Part shown: positions 1 through 9,081 of the stretch, piece after piece
How positions within the stretch are numbered: the stretch's first letter is position 1
How the letters are laid out: each line of letters opens with the position of its first letter
DNA from: Fasciola hepatica
Lineage: Eukaryota; Platyhelminthes; Trematoda; Plagiorchiida; Fasciolidae
NCBI GenBank assembly: GCA_948099385.1
Contig: CANUEZ040000028.1
Coordinates: 4,751,501 to 4,815,500, forward strand
Length of the DNA stretch: 64,000 nucleotides
Direction of reading: 5' to 3'
Made by a program: the position numbers and the translations under genes
Notes under the pieces: model-generated
Database searches by the model: none
What the model saw: the letters and a program-made list of their open reading frames with translations, nothing else
Told to the model about the DNA's origin: nothing

Positions 1-834
1 TGATCTATCATTCGGCTTAGCTGGTCCCAATCTTGTCCTCGATTCTCGGCCAGCTTTGATGAACTGTCTGCGTACCAAATCATCGATTGGTCTTTTGGAG
101 TCCAAAAGTTGTCCTTTATTTTGAACAGGCAAAGGCATCCCGTTTACCCACCAAACCGTGAAGTCTCAGCTCGTGACTGCGAACGATCAACGAAGCTAGC
201 AAAATCAACCATCAACATCGTGCACAACTTCTTCGGTTTATTCCACTCTAGTCATGTTGGTATATTTTTAACATCGTACCGCAACATGTTCCGAGTGTGA
301 GGGATATCCCCGCACATCGTCATGTCATCCAAGTCAACGTGGTCAACCGAAACAATCTCAAGCAGATTTGGTTTGAATTTTATGGTAAATAAAGTAAATG
401 TGACAGTAGTGTCTGAGACTACACGCAGCGCTCGATTTAGTCAATCAGCTGAACAAAACTCGCTGTGATGCGTCAGGATGGATCAGCGGGATTTAGTGCA
501 AATGGGAGAAATGAAAACTGGCTGGGCAAAAAATTGAGGTCAACGATTTGTTGGTATTCAAAGAGAATTTACGATAGTCTCATTTGAAGCAAAAATGGTA
601 CAGATGAAGAGGAAACATGCATTCGAATCGCGTGTATCATGAATCAAAGATGATACATGATAGCGGCCACTGAACAAATTACTTTATGCCGCCTGTGTTA
701 TGATCCTCGAAAGATGACCCAACCTACTGGAGCTGTTAGATGAGTAACAAGCTGTATGGTCCGCTTGTCGTGATTCCTCAACTAGCTTCAATTGCTTATC
801 GAACATTTGAGGAGCAAACTCCTACATGTGTTCC
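1..834. other. Segment A left part, no recognised gene (unit 1)
   Basis: Short open stretches exist. One follows a good acceptor (ctttattttgaacag, ending at 126) and reads open to the stop at 298-300 on the plus strand. It is conserved in all four units (109-300, 23389-23580, 46155-46346, 58159-58350). I do not recognise the product. The same stretch is also open on the minus strand near 23185-23418. No repeat or RNA gene is visible here. Confidence 0.4.
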
Positions 835-912
835 AACACCAAGTCTATCCAATTGCAATGTGAATGATTTATGTTTCAAATTGAAATATACTCGCAATAT
901 ATCCCGACTTCG

Positions 913-946
<34 letters not shown>

Positions 947-958
947 CATATATATGAT
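913..958. repeat. (TA)n microsatellite in Penelope-like element (unit 1)
   Basis: Nearly pure TA, interrupted by 'gtat' and 'catat'. It directly adjoins the left inverted repeat. Its length differs in every unit (24193-24244, 46957-47018, 58963-59018). Long IYIY peptide tails predicted here are artefacts of the repeat. Confidence 0.95.
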
Positions 959-1024
959 AGGAACGCACTTTTGTGGAAGAATAGAGAGGGCGTTTGCAGT
1001 ATCAACTTGAGATTGGTCAATCAA

Positions 1025-2140
1025 TGGTCGCTTGGGTACTTCCGATATGCTCTTTTGAATGAAACGTTTCGCGTACCCGTTGTTTTGTAATATTTGTCTT
1101 CTGTGATCTAATTCCTCACTCACTGTTTCCTCGGAAATGATCTTTCGTATGCGAGACACTAGGGACCGAATTAGGTTCTTTTTGCATTTTGGAGGCACGA
1201 AACTTGCAAAATGTGTGTATTGGCCTATCCATGTTGGCTTACGATTGACGCGGCGGACGAGCTTCCCATCTTCCCTTTTCGTAAGTTTTACATCCAGAAA
1301 ATGAAAGTTGCCGTCTAGTTTCACTTGGGATGCGAAATGAACACACTGTGAGCCTGGTTACACCTTTCCACTAGTTCATCTAGGTGAACATGTTTGCAAA
1401 TCATAATTGAAATGTCGTCCACATACCGGAAGTAACTGGTTAGTCTTTCTATGGTGTCTTTGAGTAACCCATTTTCCAGCTTATCAACGTAAATGTCGTC
1501 AAGTAGGGGTCCCAGAGGCGAGTTCATTGCAACTCCGTCAGTTTGTCGGCAAAGCTTGTTGTTGAAGCCGAACTGAATATTTAGCGTGCATAGTAGTAGT
1601 AGTTCTTTCAGACTGGTTACCGGAATACCAACGTTTATTTCGTTCTCTATTATATAATTGCACAAATATTCGATAGTTTCTAGAAATAGGACGCTCGTAA
1701 ATAGTGATGTTACATCCAGTGATGCCATTTTTAAGTCCTGTCGTGTTTTCTTCTTTTAATAACTCTACGAACTGAAATGTTTCGTTAAGGTTGTATTGAG
1801 CAGTGCTTCTGCCTACTGGTTCCAATATATCGACGAGCCAACGAGCAGTAGAATAAAAGGGACAAGTGCTCATATCAAGTATCGGTTTTAGTGGTACCCC
1901 TGATTTGTGTATCTTCGCTAAGCCATATAGGCGAGAAATACTAGCGCCAGTAGTTCGTAACTGTTCATAAGTGCCATTCGAAATATAATTCTGATCTTCC
2001 AATAGTCTCAGGGCTGCAGTAAGTTGTTCTTCCACTGTCTTGGTTCTGTCGTTCTCTCCTTAGAATTCCGTAACATTAGTCGAGTCACTTAGAATGATAT
2101 CCCCTTTATCAATGTAGTCTTTGTTATTCCTCAGCACAAC
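1025..2140 (-). pseudogene. Penelope-like reverse transcriptase, frameshifted (unit 1)
   Basis: Read on the minus strand, three frames together spell a Penelope-type RT. Block 1 (2035 to about 1735) has YGLAKIHKSG at 1927-1898, the KIHK motif typical of Penelope-like enzymes. Block 2 (1728-1324) has MASLDVTSLF (motif A aspartate), DGVAMNSPLGPLL and the catalytic YVDD at 1425-1414. Block 3 (about 1345-1025) has LDGNFHFLDV and RKPTW, ending near FIQK. Frameshift one is an extra A in the A-run near 1728-1733. Frameshift two lies near 1324-1345. Homology stops near 1025, before any endonuclease. The N-terminal side is cut at 2140, where unrelated sequence joins. The frameshifts are shared between units, so the copy was dead before the array expanded. 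Confidence 0.9.
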
Positions 2141-2286
2141 TCATAACTATTTAGCTCTTTGACGACCAGTTATTCATTGCGACTGTGTAATTCACTGAAT
2201 AATCAAATTGCTTTCTAGAAAAATGCACGATGGCGAACAAGCTGGTTTTCGGCAACATCATCCTCTGGCTGATTCTGTTACATGTG

Positions 2287-2352
<66 letters not shown>
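2287..2352. repeat. (TA)n microsatellite, second tract (unit 1)
   Basis: About 66 bp of TA. It is followed at once by the motif GGTAGGAATGCAT, which resembles the GATAGGAACGCAC following the first tract. The counterpart at 60350-60407 is shorter, 25571-25618 is interrupted, and 48503-48543 has a different left flank. Confidence 0.95.
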
Positions 2353-2355
<3 letters not shown>

Positions 2356-2614
2356 TAGGAATGCATATTTTCGGAAGTAAAGCGAGGGTGTTCAGAGTAT
2401 CAAATCGAGACTGGTCAATCAGTATTTTAGTTGTTGTGCGGTTCGCAGCAGGGTGGGAAGTTGGTTGTTCGTGGTTGGAGAATCTCGGTGTAGAAAATAC
2501 TTCTGGGGTGCGTTGAATGCTTCCTGTCATTACTGAAAGGGAGTGGTTGAGGTCATCATGATAACTAGTGCAATCATAGCGCACCTTGTCGGGACAGAAC
2601 ACCAGATGGACAAC

Positions 2615-2724
2615 GAAGTCTTCAAGATAACTTACACAGTGCCTGTGAATTTTTCGAAGATCATGATTTGACGATTGATCTTCGAAGAATTCACACGCAC
2701 TGTGTAAATTATCTTGAAGGCTTC
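2615..2724. repeat. Long hairpin, 49-bp arms (unit 1)
   Basis: Bases 2615-2663 pair with 2676-2724 around a 12-nt loop, with about five mismatches. The arms share CTTCAAGATAA, ACACAGTG and TTCGAAGATCA. The hairpin lies inside the Penelope-like composite between two TA tracts. A minus-strand open stretch crosses it, but its peptide is partly self-mirrored for this reason, so I do not call a gene. Confidence 0.9.
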
Positions 2725-3211
2725 CAAAATTATGCAGTCCTACCATATACATATATATAAACACATATACTTATATTTATATATAAATGTATTAGCCAGG
2801 TGATGAAGTTACCGAAAACGAGCTTTATCCTTATCGTGTATTTTCTACAATGCAATGAGATTATTTATCGAAGTCGGGATTTATTGCGAGTATATTTCAA
2901 ATTGAAACTTAAATCATTCACATTGCGATTGGATCGACCTGGTGTTTTCTCTTAGTCAATATGTATTGTAAATCTACGATGAACATATTAGAGATGTCCA
3001 TTTCTAATGAGATGTCTTGTTGCACAAATGCAGTACCAACGTTTCACATGCTCGCTGGAATATATTATCTACACGTATATAACCCGTGGCAATTGAAATT
3101 ATTTGAATTCGCTTGATCTCATTTATCGCGAAAGATAATTCGATGTGCATAAATCATTCGGTTGGCATGTTTCATTCCCCACTGTTCATGGATCGGATTT
3201 CCTAATGAAAG

Positions 3212-3283
3212 GACTGAGAGAAGCGCCCACACAAGTACCTTCTCGTGATGGTCCAATTCATTCGAGATCAAGCTATCAGTCTG
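3212..3283 (+). CDS. Exon-like segment in R (72 nt), product unknown
   Basis: The right edge is a consensus donor (CTG|GTAAGT at 3284). The proposed left edge after 'cctaatgaaag' is a weak acceptor. The length is a multiple of three. One frame is open through the segment (LREAPTQVPSRDG then IHSRSSYQS). In the second R of unit 1 (14634-14705) the frame stays open with two amino-acid changes. I do not recognise the peptide. Only transcript evidence could show that it is used. Confidence 0.22.
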
Positions 3284-3311
3284 GTAAGTAATATATTCCT
3301 TTCCTATTCAC

Positions 3312-3486
3312 TTCAGTTCAGTCGAGTAGAGTCCAGTCCAGTCCAGTCCAGTCCAGTCCAGTCCAGTTCATTTCAGTTCATTTCAGTTCATTTCAGTTCA
3401 GTTCATTTCAGTTCAGTTCAGTTCAGTTCAGTTCATTTCAGTTCATTTCAGTTCAGTTCAATTCAGTTCATTTCAGTTCAGTTCAC
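3312..3486. repeat. Pentanucleotide satellite in R1 (unit 1)
   Basis: A run of 5-mers, first CCAGT, then mixed TTCAG, TTTCA and AATTC variants, framed by 'cacttcag' and 'cagttcactcaacc'. In one plus frame it reads as a Ser/Val/Gln/Phe-rich repeat because 15 nt encode five residues. This is simple-sequence translation and not a protein gene. Confidence 0.95.
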
Positions 3487-4420
3487 TCAACCATCAATCT
3501 GATAAACATGTCCTTCAGCTTTCGTTGCTACCTCACAACATCAGTGATTTGAAGACAGAGTGATTAGAAACTTGAAGTGGGAAGAAGAGCCTAGAACGAT
3601 GTGAGAAGCGAAATTCACGAAAACGCAGAGAGAGTGTGAATTCAAATTAGCCGTTCGTTGCAAATCTTCTACAAATTACGTCGTGTTTCCGAAATACGCA
3701 AGACAGGTCTGGTGGACCTCAACTCGAAACTCCCACAGATGCTATTTGAAAGAACTTACTATCCAAGGTTTTCATACTCCATGAAATGATCACGAGGATG
3801 CATAAATTAGACCTTTGTGATGTATCGTGACACAAAATACCACCTCCCAATAATTTTCTCCATTATCTATAGTTGTACCGTACTCACGTTCTGGAAGCTC
3901 ACGTGAGTGCATTGTTCGAGAGGCACTGTAATTTATCAGTCATTGAAATAGTCAAGTAAATTGCGCACTAGCTGTATTGGCTTGTTTGTTTACGACTCGC
4001 GTGCTCAATTCGGTAATTGAAAGTGTGCAAAAGATGCATACTGATTTATCGGTCATCCGATATTGGAATAACCGAACGGCAGTTGCATATCACTTGATTG
4101 CTTGGAAACGAATTCGCAACATTTCACATTTCCTTCTTGATACAATATCAATGTGGATTACCTCATTCGAATATTTCAACAATCGAAACACCTATTCCTC
4201 GTCGCTTGCACAAATCAGCTTTCAGCAATGGAAATCACGGATGCTCATAGATGATATTCGCAAAGTCCAGAGATATGAGCAGTGAATTGCCTACACTTCA
4301 TACCATCAAGTTATTCCTCGAGAATCGTGATCAGTGTGACAATAAGACTACTGGCAGTATCACAACCTCAAAACTGCAACTACTGAGGACAAAAGTATTC
4401 TGTTGTGGTAAGATGCAGAC

Positions 4421-5244
4421 CTTTGTTTCGCTAATGTAATAGTTATATCTACTGACGAAATAATATGCATCATATGTTTCGAGTAACACAACATGAGTCC
4501 TCGCACCGAGGACTCATCCAGTCATGGAAATTAGCTGTTATTAATAACAAAAATGACCATAAAAGCATGAGGTCAGAAGCAATGGCTCGCCGATTTGCTG
4601 AAATCATGCACTTATAATAGGGATGACAATGTTCCAGATGTCATCGTCATTATCATTTGTGACCTAATTTGTTAGGCTTTCGAATTTGTTCACTTAATTC
4701 AATGGTACAATTATTTCCTCGAAAATCCTCTATGTGGTTTCTTGCGCAACCTGAAACAACTATTGTTTGTAACAACAACCAACGACAGAGTTAATTAGGG
4801 CAAACTAATTTAATCTCAGTGGTAGCTCTCAAATTCACTAGAAAATATTTCCAGACACCGCCACTCAGTGCACCAAATGGAAAACATCACCTTGCCAACT
4901 CAGAAAGAATGCATATATTTTTATATTTCATCATTTTTCATCTCGTTTACTTCCTTTTATTATGTGAAAATGAAAAAATATTTCAGACATGGGGTCACGA
5001 TCAGTTAAAGGCTGCCCATTAGTGAGTGATCGGTGGTGAAAGGAGGAGGTGAAGGGCGGATAGTTCACCATTACGACTCTTTCTCTGTTACCGGTCACAA
5101 TATTATTTGAAACGGGGACTTTATTTCTAAATCGCCATCACAACTGCACACAATAGAGCGGGTATCACACAGAAGTGGGCTGAAATATAGTATTACTGAT
5201 TGCACTGGTAAAATTTAGTAATAACTTACTGAAGACGTTTTGCT
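4421..5244. other. Segment B left part, no recognised gene (unit 1)
   Basis: A perfect 11-bp palindrome with a 3-nt loop sits at 4493-4517 (ATGAGTCCTCG, loop CAC, then its complement). A strong acceptor (aaaaatatttcag ending at 4984) opens a short frame that stops near 5033. Nothing else recognisable is seen. Confidence 0.5.
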
Positions 5245-5420
5245 CGACTACTCCGACTTCCGACATAAACGACTAGACGCGAACCACCTAGTCCACAGGC
5301 TATCCTAGATGACAACTAATGGTGTAGTGAACAACAACTAGCGACGGTCAAATGAATATCATCTTGGACTTGGGACAGTATCTGCCCGGGTTCGATTCCG
5401 GCCACCGCCGGTCACGTTCT
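5245..5420 (+). mobile_element. tRNA-like SINE candidate (unit 1)
   Basis: Bases 5389-5399 read GGTTCGATTCC, a perfect match to the RNA polymerase III B-box. It lies inside a T-arm-like stem (CCCGGGTTCGATTCCGG is partly self-complementary around the loop). A weak A-box-like TAGCGACGG lies about 48 nt upstream at 5339-5347. No full tRNA cloverleaf can be drawn, so a tRNA-derived SINE is more likely than a tRNA gene. It sits just beyond the 3' end of the LINE fragment on its right. Confidence 0.4.
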
Positions 5421-5507
5421 ATTTTGGCAGCCTCTCTGTTACGCATGTATATCGGTACTTGATAGCAATTTCGCGTAGACAGATGTCCGCTTTTCAGTCA
5501 AGAAGAT

Positions 5508-7688
5508 TCACCTTTGGCTCGTCATCGAATCAGTAGGGCGGAATAAGAGAAAATTACAGATCAAAATTGCCAAGAAATTCCGCCGATGCTCGTACCCGGT
5601 TTGTGAGGATTCGGCCAGAAATGGTTTGGTAGGTTTGTCATAGGCTTCACTACAAGAGGGAATGGAAAAACAGGAGGAAAATGTAGAAGTAAGAGAGTTA
5701 CACTTGGATCGATCACTGTGGAAAGGGTGAGTGCTGCCTGCAGGAACTTTGTGAACGCTTTTCACATGCTGCTAGGTGTAGTTCGCACAGCCTAGCAGGT
5801 AGTTCAGCCATGGTTATGAAAGATACCCGGCTGATAATAGATAGATCTCGATAATGAATTTCAAAATCTTTCTTTGGTAGGCCACCGGATATAGCAGGGT
5901 AACAGCAAAGTAGAACAGGAGAGGAGCAATAAATAACAAAAGGGGGAACGACACTCGGTTTAACTTTAAATTGCCTAGGCTTTCGGACTCTGTAAGACAG
6001 CCAGCGTAGCTTCTTCATACAGTTTGATATTTGAGATTATCACTTCAAATTTGTATCAATCATGATTCCTAAGTATTTGACAGAACCGACTTTAGTTAAT
6101 GGTTCCGTGGAAATGACAGATAAATCATAAGGATAAGCCGATCAAATTAGGGTAAGTGTACATTCGAAGCATCTGGACGAAATAAAAGCTAAACCAGATG
6201 AAAAGGAGAAGTCATAAATGGCACTGATTACTGAAAAAGTTAATAAAATCCTGGGTTACAGAGGCATCTTGACTAGGGACCACATCAAAGACATATTCAG
6301 ATAAATGTGTAGGAGGAATGAATGAAAGGTCACTAAAGTAGGTGGCAAATAAACAGGAGGCAGTACGTCTCTCTAAAACACTCCTGAATAGTTTACCAAG
6401 GGTTTAAATATTTTAATACCTAGTCGTGTGCACTGATTTCCGTTACTAAAATAATCAGACATCTATGCTAACAAAGGTGTGGGACTGCCGAAATCTCCCA
6501 GCTTAAGGAGAAGGAGAGACCGCGGAATGGAATCAAAGCAGATAAGTAGTCAAGAAAAGGGTTTTTCACAGACTTTGCTCATCCTTCCAATGATCTGGTT
6601 ATATGGCGGACTAAGGAAGTGATAGCATCCACGGTAAACCTGTTCGGGCTATGGACAAACTGTAAGAGGTCATCGGGAGGGTTCGTGGAAGAATTCAAAC
6701 TCTGTAAATTTAAGACCAGATGGAGTAAGAGCAATGGGACGAAAGCCTTTAGCGATGACAGTGAATGGACTCCAGCAGTCTGCGATAGCACACGATCACA
6801 AAGGTTTGCTCAAAATAGAAGAGAATATTTCAGCCGGAGCAACCAAACCATGTCTCAAAAGTGATGACGATAGGCAATCAGGACCAATACCTGAGGACCG
6901 TTTGGAGGCACGAAGAAGCTTAAATATTTCTTCCGTAGTGAAAAGAATTGTGTACACAATATGTTCTGTAATAAGTTTAATTGAAGAGTCGTTCGATGGG
7001 TGGAGGAATGATTTGTTTATACTGTCATTGTCGGCCGCAAACTTCGCTTGTTTCGTCCTTTTTCCACAAAGCAGCCGAGAGCGTTGCCATGAGTGTTTAC
7101 TGTTGTGGCTACATAGGAGTTGACTAACATACAGCGAGTGCGTTTAATTTCTTTCTTTATCAAAAGAGAAATGCATCCTACTTTAGAACTGTTCCGGGCT
7201 TTGTAGAAATATAGCTTTAGTCATCTTAGGGATTTCAAAGTCGGAGAAATGGCTCCGCTGTAACAGAGGAAGAGGGTCTCTAAGAGGCAGCTCATGTCGA
7301 AATTAAATTATTTGTCTCTACGAAAAGTTTAACCTTGCTACTTGAAGATAATGAAAAATAAAACCAGAAAGATACATGAAAAGGAAGAGAACGTTGTCAC
7401 AAGGAAGACTTCGAGATGAGTTATTATTTAACTGGTTGGCTTGAAAGAATGAAAAACAGACCGCGAGTATACCTCAGGCTTCAACAGAAGCAGACTATGG
7501 CCACCGGTTGAGACAGGTGCACGCAGCCTTCGGGAAGACGATTCAAGATGATTGGTGCTAATCCTGTCTGAAACAGAGGTTCCTCCGTTCGGAGAATCAC
7601 AAAGATCAGTTAAATCAAACCCAGTGATGAGTTGGGCGGAAGCAAGATTAAAGCCGCTCAAAATGATCTGCAAATGGTCATCTAACAA
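5508..7688 (-). mobile_element. Decayed CR1-like LINE, 3' half: endonuclease end plus RT (unit 1)
   Basis: Conceptual minus-strand reading with many stops and shifts gives a non-LTR retrotransposon ORF2. Landmarks from 5' to 3' are LLSGFNL (endonuclease-like, near 7650), PEVYSRSVFHS before the linker, STNPPDDLLQF (near 6690), LSAFDSIPRSLLL around 6520-6555 (RT motif A region), KYLGIMIDTNLK around 6045-6090, and the C-terminal thumb-like stretch ISRVSFITMAELPARLCELH (near 5800). These match the CR1-type layout. The element ends near 5508 and the SINE candidate follows. It is unlikely to encode a working enzyme. Confidence 0.75.
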
Positions 7689-9063
7689 AGAAATAAGAAT
7701 AGGTAAAAAAAGAGTCCCACTGATATATAACGAATAAAAAAGGAATTGAAGCGATTATTTTTGTTATTTATGTACAAAGGAATACTAGTTGTGAAAACAA
7801 AGTTGCACGCATTCTTATTCCCTGCATTCTCATCATAAAGGACTCAGACTGTTTCCGTAAATCGTGATCTTAAGAAAACATTGTAGGTGAAAATTCACTG
7901 ACATCTGTGATGTGAACAAAGAAACGGAAATTTCGGTAACATTAAACACTCTTCTTCTGAAAATGAAGAATCACAATTACAAAACACTTTGGATAATGCC
8001 TTTTTCTATAATGGCAAGTGTTTTTTTTTCTCTATTACTACGGCCAATTAGCCTTGAAATCATACTAAACAAGATTTTTTACCCCAAACACATAGAATCA
8101 CAAGGCTTCAAACTATTCTTGAAATTCAACTTTCGATACAAACCAACCACAGTATTGCAAAACCCACTGACCACGTGATTTGAAGAGGCTTAGTTATAAT
8201 TTATCCAACAAAAGTTTGCTGCTTGAATTATCCTAGATAAAGCAGATAATGCAAGAAAGCATGATCATACTTCCAAATAACCTCTGATGTTCGCAACGGT
8301 GTACGAACTTCCGTTGTTTTGCACTTTTATTCACATATTTACTAGCACAAAAAAAATTGATGTAGCTCTCAGTGCTAATTACACACCTATTCATAACATT
8401 ATGACATTTCTTTAAATCTTTGAAGAATGCAAACTTATGTTTACTTCGTATTCTATAAACCAAAGGTGCCAATTTAGCGTCATGATACATCATTTCACGG
8501 TATCATGTTTGACGAAGTTCCAAATGCATTGCTCTACCCAAATCAGAATTGTGGCACTAGGCTACATTAGCTGACGGAACTCCGCAGCTAAAGTCGGTCA
8601 TGGTGAATACATGATTCCACATCAGAATTTATCCACTTTTTCGCACCACGTTGAACTAACTCTTCACAAGTTTATACGAATTCATTTTATTAGCATGTGT
8701 TATTACCCTCTTACATATTTAATCGAAAAAGTCAACGCAAACCGATGCCGGTTGATAATGTGTGAAATATGTATTCATATACATATATTTCTGAATTATT
8801 GATGAAATTTGTCAACACGATTGATCACTGCAATTTACCGTCACTGACTTATTTGAATTATAGTATCTAATTAGGTTCCACGTCACCAAAGGTGCCAGAG
8901 GTTAACATTTTGTAATTACGGACCATTTCCTGGGGCCTAGACCTACAGTAAATGAATCATGACAATTACTACTCACAATGCTGTATTAACCGATTTTTGA
9001 CCAATGAAAATTGATTTTTGCCTGTATACCTCACCTCCTAGTATTGACTTTTTGATTTTTCAG

Positions 9064-9081
9064 TGCGATCAACAAGCGGAG
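9064..9081 (+). CDS. Candidate 18-nt micro-exon (unit 1)
   Basis: A strong acceptor (gactttttgatttttcag, ending at 9063) and a strong donor (GAG|GTGAGC at 9082) enclose exactly 18 nt, TGCGATCAACAAGCGGAG. In phase 0 it would encode CDQQAE. Symmetric exons this small are well known in schistosome micro-exon genes. The copy at 32330-32347 is identical, including both splice sites. The host gene is not identified and chance occurrence is possible. Confidence 0.3.

Larger units (their letters stand above)
835..2946 (-). mobile_element. Decayed Penelope-like element framed by 80-bp inverted repeats (unit 1)
   Basis: Bases 835-914 and 2867-2946 are inverted copies of each other over 80 bp with a handful of mismatches. 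Between them lie a (TA)n tract, a reverse-transcriptase fragment on the minus strand, a second (TA)n tract, a 110-bp hairpin and a third TA-rich tract. Penelope-like elements are known to carry terminal repeats in direct or inverted orientation, which fits. A further inverted pair sits inside: about 2213-2272 matches 2797-2858 in reverse. No GIY-YIG endonuclease domain is visible after the RT, so the element is truncated and rearranged. Confidence 0.75.
2994..4420. repeat. R block, copy 1 (R1 of unit 1)
   Basis: R starts at the shared ATGTCCATTTCTAATGAG. It stays close to the other five copies to about 4420, then fades into weak similarity to about 4520 (compare 16044-16073). It contains the pentamer satellite, an exon-like 72-nt segment (3212-3283) ending in CTG|GTAAGT, and an open stretch to the donor GTAAGA at 4408. 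R1-type bases include 'aaatgcag' near 3028 and 'cactagctg' near 3966. Confidence 0.95.

Noticed and set aside
2258..2764. 168-codon minus-strand frame with an IYIYIY tract
   Set aside because: It spans a (TA)n tract and a long hairpin. The peptide is partly self-mirrored and matches no family I know.
3245..3502. Open frame with repeated SSVQFSSVHFSS-like residues, recurring in R copies
   Set aside because: It is the translation of pentamer satellite DNA. Any 5-nt repeat gives a five-residue periodic peptide in several frames.
4226..4298. Plus-strand MIGTHFCGRIER... resembling the YIG part of a GIY-YIG nuclease (seen at 24230-24290)
   Set aside because: It lies on the strand opposite to the RT and is the complement of another repeated module. 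The wider domain pattern is absent.
5389..5399. tRNA gene at the B-box
   Set aside because: Only the T-arm is convincing. No acceptor stem, D-arm or anticodon arm can be drawn.
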